A DNA stretch of 64,000 nucleotides from Psychroserpens sp. NJDZ02 (GTDB lineage: Bacteria; Bacteroidota; Bacteroidia; Flavobacteriales; Flavobacteriaceae): contig NZ_CP039451.1 of NCBI RefSeq assembly GCF_004843725.1, positions 3,850,001-3,914,000 of the forward strand, read 5' to 3'. The first letter of the stretch is position 1, and every line of letters begins with the position of its first letter. Shown here piece after piece: positions 15,419 through 24,351 of this stretch. The notes under the pieces are model-generated. The model saw only the letters and a program-made list of their open reading frames with translations. It was not told where the DNA came from and did not search any database. Both the position numbers and the translations under genes were made by a program.

Positions 15419-15865
15419 ATGAATAATGAGCTGATTAAGCAGAAAAGTTGGTGGAAAAATAATTGGAAATGGTTTATTACCATTAGTGGATTAGTATTGA
15501 TTAGTATATCGGTTTTTATTTCTTCTGGAATGGGAACAATTAGTGCTGATTTAGCTAAGGCCTATTCAGATACTGAACTTTATGAAAATGCGTTAGAAAA
15601 AGTAAAATCTAATCAAAAAGTTAATGATCTACTTGGTCAAATAGAACCGATTGACAAACTAGCCATTTTAGAAGGAACAGTGCATTATACCAATGAAAAC
15701 CAAACGGTGAATTCAACCATCCGATTAAAAGGAACAAAAGGAAAAGCAAAAATGGATATTAGTGCTGACCGAATACATAATGAATGGAATTATACAAAAA
15801 TAAAGGTCCGAATTAAAAATCCGCCAGAAAGCAAACAAACGATTGAAATACTAAAACTAGAATAA
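15419..15865 (+). CDS. Coa1/Tim21-like membrane protein, 148 aa
   Basis: The N-terminus (KQKSWWKNNWKWFITISG, then LVLISISVFISSGM) is a cytosolic Trp-rich patch followed by one transmembrane helix. The remainder (residues 45-148) is an extracytoplasmic alpha/beta domain ending in KIKVRIKNPPESKQTIEILK. This is the layout of the Coa1-family proteins annotated in flavobacteria as cytochrome c oxidase assembly factor Coa1-like. The bacterial function is not established. RBS-like AAAGGAC lies 7 bp before the ATG at 15419. It sits between two degraded intron copies. Confidence 0.7.
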   Translation: MNNELIKQKSWWKNNWKWFITISGLVLISISVFISSGMGTISADLAKAYSDTELYENALEKVKSNQKVNDLLGQIEPIDKLAILEGTVHYTNENQTVNSTIRLKGTKGKAKMDISADRIHNEWNYTKIKVRIKNPPESKQTIEILKLE

Positions 15866-15894
15866 AAACCATAGGTAATTAACCGTAGGGGCAT

Positions 15895-16050
15895 AATTAA
15901 AATAATTATAATCTACCTTTCAAATAAATGCCTCCCTCCCTACTTATCTATTTGTGACTTACTACTGCTTCAAGATGCTGCTCCAACGTGAAAGGGAATC
16001 GCATCAAATAGATTTACCTTTAGCTCAATTAAAAGTGGATATTTGAAGCC
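15895..16050 (-). mobile_element. Degraded group II intron 5' domain
   Basis: TTGTGACTTACTACTGCTTCAA, GCTGCTCCAACGTGAAAGGGAA and ATTTACCTTTAGCTCAATTAAA align with the 5' third of the full-length introns (GCGACTTACTAATGCTTCAA..., ACCTTTAGGTAAATAAAA). No domain V is recognisable. It has the same antisense orientation as the rest. Confidence 0.45.
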
Positions 16051-16150
16051 AAAATTAGAGCAAAACATTTATATTTAGCTGAGTATTAAACAAAAACGTA
16101 GTGCTTAACACTCACACTACATTTCTTATACTATTAGGTTTTCAATAATA
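16051..16150 (+). repeat. Degraded type 3 attC-like spacer
   Basis: AGAGCAAAACATTTATATTTAG, AACGTAGTGCTTAACACTCA and CATTTCTTATACTATTAGG correspond to 880-969. The AAACGTT end has become ATTAGGTT. It precedes the phospholipase D-like gene. Confidence 0.4.
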
Positions 16151-16161
16151 TAAAGAACTTT

Positions 16162-16929
16162 ATGGGAATGTTTTATAATGGTGCAAATTGTGATATTTAT
16201 ATTGGAAAAGGAGCCGGTAAAAAACTCTTAAACGATATAAAAAACGCACGTACCTCTGTTAGAATTGTTTCTCCGTATTTATCACCATTTTTAATCACCG
16301 AATTAATAAAATTACGAAAAAGAAATCTGGAGGTTGAATTAATAACAAGCGACAATATCGAAGATTTTTATGGCCATTATGAGAAAAATATACATAAACT
16401 AATACATCAAAATAGAGACATAGATTATGTGGCTGTAGAACAACGTGAAAAGTGGAAAGTTGTTTCTAAGGTATTGACTTATATTGGACTTGGTCTATTT
16501 GCAATCTTAATTGGTGTGGCCTATTACTTAAAAGACATAAAAGTTGCTTTTGGTTTAATACCGCTATTAGTTATTTTTTTGGTCGTTAAATTATACAGAA
16601 ACAAGATTAAAAACAAACGCATCTACTCTTATTGGTATTCGCAGTTATTTCCTTTTAAAGTATATATGTCACCTGATCAAAATAAGTTAAGCGACACTTT
16701 TATACACAGTAAAATATACTTAATTGACAATCAAATCGCCTATTTAGGCTCATTAAATTTTACTTCGAGTGGAACAAAACATAATTACGAAACGAGAATA
16801 AGAACAGAAGACCCCAAAGCGATTAAAGAAATAAAAGAAGAAATGTATCGATTAATGAATCATTCGCATTTGCCTGAAAGAGATATTCAATTATGGGGAA
16901 AACAACTATATAAAGAGCCTATAAACTAA
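16162..16929 (+). CDS. Phospholipase D-like protein with internal transmembrane hairpin, 255 aa
   Basis: The N-terminal third (NARTSVRIVSPYLSPFLITE, ELITSDN) is the first part of a PLD fold but lacks an HKD motif. Two adjacent hydrophobic helices follow near residues 108-150 (YIGLGLFAILIGVAYYL, VAFGLIPLLVIFLVVKL). The C-terminal third holds one HKD motif, HSKIYLIDNQIAYLGSLNFT (His, Lys, Asp then GSxN). One HKD per chain implies a dimer if active. Similar proteins act as nucleases or lipid hydrolases, some in phage defence. It stands alone in its cassette. ATG 16162 versus 16168 cannot be decided. Confidence 0.75.
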   Translation: MGMFYNGANCDIYIGKGAGKKLLNDIKNARTSVRIVSPYLSPFLITELIKLRKRNLEVELITSDNIEDFYGHYEKNIHKLIHQNRDIDYVAVEQREKWKVVSKVLTYIGLGLFAILIGVAYYLKDIKVAFGLIPLLVIFLVVKLYRNKIKNKRIYSYWYSQLFPFKVYMSPDQNKLSDTFIHSKIYLIDNQIAYLGSLNFTSSGTKHNYETRIRTEDPKAIKEIKEEMYRLMNHSHLPERDIQLWGKQLYKEPIN

Positions 16930-17148
16930 AAAGTATGGAATCTAACCAATATTACTAGATATTAGATTAACCAATAGAAATAAAGCTTAGAAAACATGAC
17001 TTCTTGTTCTATGTAAAAAATCAAATAATTTGCAATGCTGAATCACTAAACGTCACATAATTAGCACAATAATTGTGGGTAACATGGCCAATCGTTACAA
17101 AACCATAAACTATTTTAATAGTTTATAATTTACATGTAAACAAATGAC
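16930..17148. other. Intergenic stretch, nothing clear
   Basis: AT-rich. It contains the short inverted repeat AAACTATT-TTAATAGTTT near 17104-17122, which lies between two convergent genes and may act as a weak terminator. A 3' arm for the PLD cassette was not found. Confidence 0.3.
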
Positions 17149-17760
17149 CTAGTAACATTCAAAATTGTTATACTTTTTAAAAGCCTTTATTTTTGTTTGT
17201 TCTTCTTTATAAAGACCAAATCTATAGTCTCCATTGTTATAATTAAAATGATACCCCGCATTACAAAACACTGAATCTTGTATTGAGTACATCACAACTT
17301 CAAAATGCATTTCAGACGCCCGGCTGTAGTTATATCTAGTCGTCATTAAATGAAAATTATCAATAGTTATACTATCTCTTTTTTCGTTTTTATATAAATC
17401 TTTAATTGATTTTTTATTGATCAACATATTAATAACGGTGTCCTTCAGTTTTAAATGACCTATATCTGCCTTTTTTTTATCCCTGATTAACACTATCCTA
17501 TACGCCATATTGTTTTTAGGTTTAGATACGTCTGGTGTTATTTTTAGTATATGGGCATAATTTCCTAAGCGGATATCTTTAAAAGCCCTTTCATCCAAAC
17601 AAACTTTATAATTTTCCTTTTGCTCTACTCCGTCTACCCGCTCTATTCCCTTTACACTTTCAAATTTATCTGATGCTGCTTTAGGTGTCTTTGATTTTTC
17701 TGATTTACAAGAACATAAACACAATATTAATAGGATTATACTATGGGAAACTATTTTCAC
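17149..17760 (-). CDS. Lipoprotein of unknown function, 203 aa
   Basis: The only minus-strand gene in the accessory region. MKIVSHSIILLILCLCSCKSEK is a lipoprotein signal with the modified Cys at residue 18. The mature part is basic (FKDIRLGNYAHILKITPD, then DSITIDNFHLMTTRYNY and HFEVVMYSIQDSVFCNAGYH) and beta-rich, with no family that I recognise. It is convergent with the PLD-like gene and divergent from the lipoprotein at 17959 across a 198 bp promoter region. Confidence 0.6.
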   Translation of the reverse strand: MKIVSHSIILLILCLCSCKSEKSKTPKAASDKFESVKGIERVDGVEQKENYKVCLDERAFKDIRLGNYAHILKITPDVSKPKNNMAYRIVLIRDKKKADIGHLKLKDTVINMLINKKSIKDLYKNEKRDSITIDNFHLMTTRYNYSRASEMHFEVVMYSIQDSVFCNAGYHFNYNNGDYRFGLYKEEQTKIKAFKKYNNFECY

Positions 17761-17958
17761 TTTAAGTTATTTTAAATTTGATGCTAAGATAAATTGATTT
17801 TATCAAACGTCTTGTATTAGTAAATAAATATTGATTCGTTATCTTTTATCGATAATCATTGAAATACTATCGAAAATACTATCTTAACCATATAAAATTA
17901 AGTAAAAAAAACATACAACGCTTTACCCTTATTAACTAAAAAAACAGGTCCTCTTTTT

Positions 17959-18684
17959 ATGTCTAAAACTAAATTTTATTTCACAAATAATTATAGTCTG
18001 TTTTTAATAGTATTAATAACAATGCTATCGGGTTGTAAGAAAACACCTGATCAGAATCAAAATTTACTAGCCCCTAAAGTATTGATTAACACAATAGCTG
18101 CACAAGATACAACCTCAAATACTGAAATTATTACAGATACCAGAACGAATCATACTACCCAGTTAATAAGTAGGATAGATAGTATAAACAAGCTTTTAAA
18201 TTGGAAAAAAACTAATTCAGTGTTATGGAAATCTAAAAATGGTGATTTAGCTTTCAAAACCATTGGAGGCATTCAAGAATCTATTACAACCGTTTATATC
18301 AAAAAGCTATCAGATGGAAAACCATTAGCAGAAGTTATTGACTTAACTACTTTTAAGCATCTAGGCAGTGCTTTTTATAAAGACAAAAATAATATTTATA
18401 CATTTTATGAAATGGCTGGCGGAGGACGCGTTTGGATACTAAAGGATGCAGATGTAAAAACGTTTAGAATTATTGGTGAATGCTATGCTAAAGACAAAAA
18501 TTATATTTACGGAGAAAGAGCTATGACAATGAATACTGTAGATTATAAAACATTTAAAACCTGTAAAAGTTGTGGCTGTTATGCAAAGGATATAAATGGC
18601 TATTATTATTGGGGTAATAAAATAGAGGATATAAATACTATTACCAATAAAGAAACTTTAGCAATTATTGAAAAATTACAGTGA
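17959..18684 (+). CDS. DKNYY-domain lipoprotein, 241 aa
   Basis: The lipoprotein signal runs to MLSGCKK (Cys at residue 26). The C-terminal half has the repeated FYKDKNNIYTF, CYAKDKNYIYGE and CYAKDINGYYYW units of the DKNYY family, a short beta-hairpin repeat common in secreted Bacteroidota and Fusobacteria proteins. Its function is unknown. Its last codons overlap the nominal GTG of the next frame, and the next likely ATG is 45 bp downstream, so the two are probably cotranscribed. Confidence 0.7.
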   Translation: MSKTKFYFTNNYSLFLIVLITMLSGCKKTPDQNQNLLAPKVLINTIAAQDTTSNTEIITDTRTNHTTQLISRIDSINKLLNWKKTNSVLWKSKNGDLAFKTIGGIQESITTVYIKKLSDGKPLAEVIDLTTFKHLGSAFYKDKNNIYTFYEMAGGGRVWILKDADVKTFRIIGECYAKDKNYIYGERAMTMNTVDYKTFKTCKSCGCYAKDINGYYYWGNKIEDINTITNKETLAIIEKLQ

Positions 18685-18728
18685 ACCGTTTGCCAATGCC
18701 AAAATACAAACTGATACATAGACTAAAA

Positions 18729-19142
18729 ATGAGTAAACTTGATACTGAAAATGTTTTAAAAGAGATAGATAGAATTCATCAATTTTCCTTTGAAGCAATC
18801 GAGCAAAAACGATTTGATAATTATATTACTATTTTTTCAGAAAAATTAACATACAAACAAGGCAATGGAAAAATAATTGACAAGAAGCAAATAACAAAAG
18901 ATACCAAAGTGTATTTCAATCGCTTAAAAACCGTGAAGAGTAAGTACCAAAGAAAGGATTATTCTATTGAGGGTAATCGATTTACAGAACATTTGATTCA
19001 AAAGACAACTGTATCAATTAAAGTATTTTTCTTTTTTACAAAGAAATGGACTATTGAAAGAGAGGCAACTTATAAATGGTATAAAATTGAGGATAATTGG
19101 AAAATTGAAAAAGTAGACATTTTTAAGGAAAACGTTTACTGA
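18729..19142 (+). CDS. NTF2/SnoaL-like protein, 137 aa
   Basis: From ATG 18729 the product starts MSKLDTENVLKEIDRIHQFS and has the NTF2-like order: N-terminal helix, AIEQKRFDNYITIFSEKLTY, then four long strands ending YKWYKIEDNWKIEKVDIF. This pattern is the usual nuclear transport factor 2-like fold of small dimeric bacterial proteins. No catalytic residue can be assigned. A GTG at 18681 gives an N-terminal extension of 16 residues and overlaps the upstream gene; I prefer the ATG because it matches the fold start. Confidence 0.6.
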   Translation: MSKLDTENVLKEIDRIHQFSFEAIEQKRFDNYITIFSEKLTYKQGNGKIIDKKQITKDTKVYFNRLKTVKSKYQRKDYSIEGNRFTEHLIQKTTVSIKVFFFFTKKWTIEREATYKWYKIEDNWKIEKVDIFKENVY

Positions 19143-19253
19143 TTAAAAAACACAAAAGACTAATAATGCAGCAAACTATTTAAAGTTAGCTAAGTAGTAA
19201 ACCAAAACGATAGTCTATTATTAAATTTGAGTGAAACTATAATATTACAATTC

Positions 19254-19796
19254 ATGGAAAATGATACTGAAAAACAACTTTTAAATAAAATAGAAGCTTT
19301 TAGACCTAAAAATGATGATTACACCCCTTTAGAACTTCTTTTTAATCAACTTTACGATAAATTTTTAAAAACAAATACATCAAATAAAGGACTAGTGACC
19401 TTATTTAAGGTATTAGAAAGATTCCATGAAGTATCGGAACCTATTGTGTTTTGGGACATCATGTATACACTAGAAGAAATGGATGGTTTTGATCAAGAAT
19501 ATGTGAATTCTTTAAAAAGAAAAGCTTCTGATATAACGATAATGAACCTAAGCCAACTTTTTAATTCTGATATTAATTACGTCGGAAATGAAAAAATGGA
19601 AGACCTTTTAACTCATATTAAGAACAATCCAAATACAACACCTTCAATCTTAAAATATGTAACAGAAGAATTTGTTAAAATAAAAGAAATTAAAGTTAAA
19701 GATAAGGATGAGGACGAGGATAGATGGAGGATAAAAAAAACATCCCATAAAAGAATTATAGAAAAGGATAAGAAATGGTGGGAATTCTGGAAATAA
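19254..19796 (+). CDS. Hypothetical helical protein, 180 aa
   Basis: From ATG 19254 it reads MENDTEKQLLNKIEAF. The body is helical (LELLFNQLYDKFLKTNTSNK, FKVLERFHEVSEPIVFWDIM), resembling small uncharacterised immunity-type proteins. The C-terminus is highly charged (KDKDEDEDRW) and ends KKWWEFWK, an aromatic tail seen on many Bacteroidota cassette or toxin-linked proteins. An upstream TTG at 19227 is possible but less likely. A scrap of a type 3 spacer (ACCAAAACGATAGT) precedes it. Family not recognised. Confidence 0.55.
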   Translation: MENDTEKQLLNKIEAFRPKNDDYTPLELLFNQLYDKFLKTNTSNKGLVTLFKVLERFHEVSEPIVFWDIMYTLEEMDGFDQEYVNSLKRKASDITIMNLSQLFNSDINYVGNEKMEDLLTHIKNNPNTTPSILKYVTEEFVKIKEIKVKDKDEDEDRWRIKKTSHKRIIEKDKKWWEFWK

Positions 19797-20150
19797 CAAC
19801 GTCCTACAGCATGCATCAATTGCTCCATCTTACACCAACGCTTAATTATAATATCTGATTTGCCTGAAGCAAAATCTACGCAAACAAACCACACCTAATC
19901 ACAAAATACTACATTTAAAATCAAAGAAATACCACCACCTATAATGTTATCAGTAAAAGCAACACTTTTTATAATGTCTTTTTGTTTTCGTAAAGCTTTC
20001 GGTTTCGATATCATGTGTTTCCTATTAACTAAAAATTATAATGAAAAAACAGATAAAAAAGACTAATTTAAACTAATCAATACGAAAAACTCTGGATCAA
20101 TTTGTTATTGCAGACACCTAGTTATAAATTTAAAAAGTATATTCTAAAAC
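19797..20150. other. Degraded spacer, no gene
   Basis: Traces of a type 1 attC-like spacer are visible near 19857-19915 (GATTTGCCTGAAGCAAAATC, ACGCAAACAAACC, CTAATCACAAAATAC). The rest is AT-rich with no protein-like frame. Confidence 0.3.
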
Positions 20151-20438
20151 ATGAAACTATTTTTCTCCAAAACAATACACTTACTTCAATCTAAAGAGTT
20201 TTCCTTTTCTAATCCAGATGTTGTGCACACCATTCTAGCTATAATTTTTTTAGCCTTTGCCCTTTTACATCTCTTAAGGGTTGATCGCTTTAAATATTGG
20301 TCTTGGCTTGTTAGTCCTGCTAGCAGTCGCCAAAGAGATTGGCTTAACTCACTGGGAGAGAAATGGTACAGCAGATTAATGGCTGTTGTTTTTGCCGCTT
20401 TTGGATTATTAATACTATATTTGACTTGGTATTTTTAA
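20151..20438 (+). CDS. Small membrane protein, 95 aa
   Basis: Two transmembrane helices (VVHTILAIIFLAFALLHLL at about 24-42, LMAVVFAAFGLLILYLTWYF at 75-94) flank a basic, Trp-rich loop (DRFKYWSWLVSPASSRQRDW). No known family is recognised. It is followed after 19 bp by the gene at 20458, suggesting one transcript. Confidence 0.55.
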   Translation: MKLFFSKTIHLLQSKEFSFSNPDVVHTILAIIFLAFALLHLLRVDRFKYWSWLVSPASSRQRDWLNSLGEKWYSRLMAVVFAAFGLLILYLTWYF

Positions 20439-20457
20439 CACCTTAAAAACTAAAAAA

Positions 20458-21282
20458 ATGGGATTAAAAGATTTTTTTGTAAAACTTCTAGGAGGAGTTA
20501 ATACAGGTTTTGACACAGCAGATTACACATACGAACAGCTAAAAGAAATGGAAGGTCAAGGGTATGATGTAAAAGAACTGCTTGAGAAATATGAAAAAGG
20601 TGAAAATAAAAATCAACTTTTAGATCGTATTAGATTTGAAAACATTGATATGGAAAAAAGTCAAATACCAAATCCTACTGATATTGGTTTATTAAAACCT
20701 TTTATGAACACAAGACTTGATGTAAATTCTGATTTAATTAAAAAAAGTATGTCGGCGCCATTGATAGGTAAAGATAAATGGAAGCAAAAAGTAGAAGAAG
20801 GTGAAGTTATTTTATCAACAGTAATTCAATGTGCCCCACAATTATGGAATGTAAATGAAGATATTGGCTATGCCATGTTAGTTTGTGCTTTAGTAGAAAA
20901 TGGTGAGTACAAAAATAATACTTCACTTTTAAAAGTAATTAGTAAACTATTAAATGATTTTAGAGATGAAGATAAATTACCCGAAGGTCTATCAAGACAG
21001 ATGAGTGATTTGTATGCTAATTTAGATAATCCAGACTCTACATTTGACATTAAAATTGATCAAACTTTACTAGACGCATATAATGTTGAATTTGAAAATA
21101 AGAAATTAATCTCTAATGACATAAGAGTAGCAACTATCGGTTTTTCTGATAATGAGAATGATAAATTACCGAAAAAAGCTATAGCTTCTGACGGACTACT
21201 CCCTTTTATTGGATTTAATAATAGAAATGAATTCCATGTTAACAATTATAAAGTTGTAAATGGATCGCTATATAGCATCTAA
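20458..21282 (+). CDS. Hypothetical protein, 274 aa
   Basis: A soluble protein beginning MGLKDFFVKLLGGVNTGFDT. The N-terminus (YTYEQLKEMEGQGYDVKELL) could be a short recognition motif seen in clustered Bacteroidota proteins. A central helical part (EEGEVILSTVIQCAPQLWNV, YAMLVCALVENGEYKNNTSL) and an acidic C-terminal part follow. There is no signal peptide, membrane segment or catalytic motif that I can name. It shares a likely transcript with the small membrane protein before it. Confidence 0.55.
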   Translation: MGLKDFFVKLLGGVNTGFDTADYTYEQLKEMEGQGYDVKELLEKYEKGENKNQLLDRIRFENIDMEKSQIPNPTDIGLLKPFMNTRLDVNSDLIKKSMSAPLIGKDKWKQKVEEGEVILSTVIQCAPQLWNVNEDIGYAMLVCALVENGEYKNNTSLLKVISKLLNDFRDEDKLPEGLSRQMSDLYANLDNPDSTFDIKIDQTLLDAYNVEFENKKLISNDIRVATIGFSDNENDKLPKKAIASDGLLPFIGFNNRNEFHVNNYKVVNGSLYSI

Positions 21283-21510
21283 AATTAATTAGTAAATTAT
21301 AGTATTAGTTTTATATAATATTTTAAAAAACTGGATTTTTATAGCATCAAAACAACTCTCGACACCTTATGTATATAAGTACTGGGTTATTGAATAATTA
21401 GAAAAATCTTATTTGTTACTAGTCCTTTTTTCATTTATTAAATATAACTTAGTTTCGCTACTAACCGTACAGGTAACCTCTGTGCATCATTAAACCAAAA
21501 TTAACCAATT

Positions 21511-22038
21511 ATGAAAAAATTAAAATTAGTTATTATTCCCATATTAGGAAGTTTAATTCTTTTAAGCTGTGGCGGAAGTACAGAACCTGGTACACCAATT
21601 ACAGCAAAACAATTTAATGAATTACATTACTCAAAAGATAATGCAGGTAAACGTTTTAGTATTACAGGTTACCCCTTTATTTTCAGTGACGTAACAATGA
21701 CAGGTTCCACTATTTCTGTTAGTATCCACTCTGAACCAATGGGAAAAGGAGAATCAATTGGATCAGTAGATATGAAATATAAAGAATATAAAAACGGTAT
21801 TTTTATTCCTGATACTTTTACTCCTGATAAAATAGATATTTACGATAAAGATGGAAATAAACTAGGCGTAAATGATGAAATTAAAGTATCATTTACTATG
21901 CATTTAAATACAAACCGAGATCCATTTCCCGCTAGAGATACTAAAGATGTTGTAGATGGAAAAATCGTTGATAAACATGTGCCTGCAACATATTATGGTA
22001 ATGGTCCTGTAGATTTATTGATTGAGAAAGTAGAATAA
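21511..22038 (+). CDS. Lipoprotein of unknown function, 175 aa
   Basis: The signal MKKLKLVIIPILGSLILLSCGGS places the acylated Cys at residue 20. The mature domain (KQFNELHYSKDNAGKRFSIT, SVDMKYKEYKNGIFIPDTFT, VDLLIEKVE) looks like an OB-type beta-barrel, as in tRNA_anti-like lipoproteins where KRFSITGYP would be the first strand. That fold is a guess. It stands alone with about 230 bp upstream, which has no clear attC-like spacer. Confidence 0.6.
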   Translation: MKKLKLVIIPILGSLILLSCGGSTEPGTPITAKQFNELHYSKDNAGKRFSITGYPFIFSDVTMTGSTISVSIHSEPMGKGESIGSVDMKYKEYKNGIFIPDTFTPDKIDIYDKDGNKLGVNDEIKVSFTMHLNTNRDPFPARDTKDVVDGKIVDKHVPATYYGNGPVDLLIEKVE

Positions 22039-22224
22039 TATCCTAGTTATAATAAATACTATTTATTATCTCCTGTTAAACATTATGTTTGTTAGAGTGT
22101 AAATTGAAAGCCTTTAGAAAGCAACCATATCTGATTGAAAAATACGGAGAGTAATAAAACGTAAAAGCCATTTCACTTTTATTATCACGACTAATTACAT
22201 AGATAAAAACTACTCCTAAAACCA

Positions 22225-22395
22225 TGTAAAATTAATTACTGGTTTTAGGTTGTTTATAAAACACTTCGCCGTCTTTCTATCTGTTATTTATTTGATAATC
22301 TAGGTTATTAAAGATTGTTATAAACACTTTAAAAGTAATTCCTAGTTGTTAGCATACTATCCCGTAACGCCCATTACACATAAGCTATAATACCA
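22225..22395 (+). repeat. Diverged type 1b attC-like spacer
   Basis: ACCATGTAAAATTAATTACTGG, TTTTAGGTTGTTTATAAAACAC and CTTTCTATCTGTTATTTATT match 10808-10890. The inner arms are TGTAA and TTACA, a further compensated variant. It ends CATTACACATAAGCTATAAT just before the broken DUF3995 gene. Confidence 0.4.
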
Positions 22396-22396
22396 A

Positions 22397-22840
22397 TTGG
22401 AAGGTAAGAAATCCAAAACTATGATCGTATCAATTTTATTCAGTTTCATACTAATTGCGCTTGGTTTAATTCATTTTAACTGGGCTATTGGAGGACAATT
22501 TGGTTTTGCAGAATCGTTACCAACAAAAGAAAGCGGTGAAAGCGTATTGCATCCAAAAAAATTGGACAGTGCACTAGTTGGAATTGGACTAACAGCGTTT
22601 GGGATTTTTTATATTTTTAAATCTGGACTTTTTGAATATAATTTACCGCTATGAATTATTAATAACATTAGTTGGATTATACCACTAATATTCCTGTTAA
22701 TAGCAATTGGCGAATTTAAATATATCGGATTTTTTAAAAGTATAAAGAAAACTGATTTCGGCAAGTTAGACACCAAACTATTATCGCCCCTGTGTTTGAT
22801 AATTGCAATATTTGGAATAGTGATCCAGCTTGTAAAATAA
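22397..22840 (+). pseudogene. DUF3995-like membrane protein split by an in-frame TGA
   Basis: The first part (IVSILFSFILIALGLIHFNW, ESGESVLHPKKLDSALVGIG) stops at TGA 22652-22654. The same frame then continues for 61 codons (IIPLIFLLIAIGEFKYIGFF, then FGKLDTKLLSPLCLIIAIFG) to TAA at 22838-22840. Together these make a normal four-helix DUF3995 protein of about 147 residues. One G to A change in a Trp codon would explain the break. The start is uncertain (TTG 22397 or ATG 22421). A read-through of TGA cannot be excluded but is unlikely in this phylum. Confidence 0.65.
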
Positions 22841-23559
22841 AAAATACGTCTCGGTAACTAAAATAATATATCGTTGTTGATCATTTCATGATTGACTAAT
22901 AGACAAACCTGAAATTTATTTATCTAATAATGCTTTTGTTACTAATACAATTAAGCATGGATTTGGATTGGTTGACGTTTCAAAAAATAAATATCCCCTC
23001 AAAAAACCACGTTTTAAATCATAAGGTAAAACGTGCAGTTCTCTTGTTATTCTCTAAAAGGCTTACTTATTGTTACTATAACATCTGTCAATACATTTGT
23101 TTTATATTTTATTGTATTGCTCTAGAAGTGTGTATAAAGTTTATGATTCATAAATCATAAAAAAATAAGCCTAATTTATATCAAAAACCGTTCTACCAAT
23201 AAAATTTAATCTTCAAAATTAATTAGTCTTGAGTACACTAATTAAAAAATTACAATGCAATTATTTTTAATGAAACCAACCGTAACAAAATTAAAAGTTA
23301 ACATGTCAAGAAAAAAATCCTACAAAAATTACTATTGGTTAAATCATTTATACTATTCCTAATGGCATTTGTTTTCAACTTAATTTCACACTCCGTATAA
23401 ATACCTGATTTTCAGCTCGGTAATTTCTACTATGAAATAAACTAAAATATAGTCGTCTATTTGTATTGTTCTGATTAACGAAGCTTCAAACAAAACTAGA
23501 GCAATGGCGGAATCTGAAAAGCCATAATAATAGAGTAGGAAAACTTAAAACGATTTATT
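22841..23559. other. Long gap with decayed coding traces
   Basis: Around 22903-23010 one frame reads KPEIYLSNNAFVTNTIKHGF, then GLVDVSKNKYPLKKPRFKS, which looks like the tail of a real protein, but no start exists. The overlapping 76-residue ATG frame at 22930 looks spurious. From 23160 to 23559 I see only AT-rich sequence and the promoter region of the next gene. Confidence 0.3.
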
Positions 23560-24237
23560 ATGACAACTTACAATATTGATTTTGACAACGAGACACCAGA
23601 CACATGGACATTATGTGTATACCAAGAATTACCTAATTCTCCAGGGTTAGATAGTGTGTCATGGAAACAAACAACTGTTCCACAAAATGGAAATTCTGGA
23701 GTGCAATGGAGTATTCAGTACTTAGCTGCTTTAGCTAATTACAAACAAGATGGAGGAAAAGGAGTTTACAAAGCATCACAAAAACTAGATAGTAATTTGG
23801 GTAAAAAATGGAAATGTGAATTTAAAGATTCAGTACAACAATTATTTCCTGATGGGGATACCAAAGATGGACAATTATTAATCACCAATGTATCCGGAAA
23901 ACTAGCTAATTTAGCTATCGGTATGGATGGTGACATAGCTTTGGTAAAAAGTGATGTTTATAGTGGTAATAGTGCACAATTTACGGTAAAACCAAAATAT
24001 TATGTTGCATTATTTTCTAACTTAGTGCAAGGAGAAATTATTTCTGGTAATCAAATTCATGGTCCACTAGAAGTGGTATTTGATGGAGGACAAACTTCAA
24101 AACAATACGTAGCAAAAGTAGAAGGTGCTACTTTCATTTTTGAAGAAGTAGGAACCAATAATAGAGTTGTTGCTCCATATGCTCAGATACAAGATCGTAT
24201 CAGAAGCCTTAATACAAAAAGAACTGTAATGGCATAA
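23560..24237 (+). CDS. RhiA-like protein, 225 aa
   Basis: No signal peptide. The start YNIDFDNETPDTWTLCVYQE, with PGLDSVSWKQTTVPQNGNSG and QWSIQYLAALANY after it, resembles the rhizosphere-induced protein RhiA: an N-terminal statement of protein plus cation-type beta strands, a central SxxW and WSIxY pattern. This is from memory of the family and is moderate at best. The C-terminal part is a beta-sandwich (KYYVALFSNLVQGEIISG). A strong terminator follows. The next gene has a tail-fibre-like C-terminus, so the pair may belong to one secreted apparatus or share a regulator. Confidence 0.5.
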   Translation: MTTYNIDFDNETPDTWTLCVYQELPNSPGLDSVSWKQTTVPQNGNSGVQWSIQYLAALANYKQDGGKGVYKASQKLDSNLGKKWKCEFKDSVQQLFPDGDTKDGQLLITNVSGKLANLAIGMDGDIALVKSDVYSGNSAQFTVKPKYYVALFSNLVQGEIISGNQIHGPLEVVFDGGQTSKQYVAKVEGATFIFEEVGTNNRVVAPYAQIQDRIRSLNTKRTVMA

Positions 24238-24245
24238 ACAGTCCA

Positions 24246-24290
24246 AAAACACATCTGAATAAAATATAATTCAGATGTGTTTTTTTTTAT
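24246..24290 (+). terminator. Rho-independent terminator after the RhiA-like gene
   Basis: Stem AACACATCTGAAT / ATTCAGATGTGTT with a 7-8 nt loop and a run of nine T, starting 9 bp after the stop. Confidence 0.8.
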
Positions 24291-24351
24291 AAAAAGAACT
24301 GTCGAATGAAGCCCAATTGAATACGATTTAAAATTACAAAAAACGATTATC

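Noticed and set aside
167..16050. Insertion sequences or transposon ends
   Set aside because: The repeated blocks have no terminal inverted repeats, no transposase and no target duplications; their termini and domain V/VI are those of group II introns.
22930..23160. 76-residue ORF
   Set aside because: Ile, Tyr and Cys rich with no domain; an overlapping frame looks more like a real decayed protein tail.
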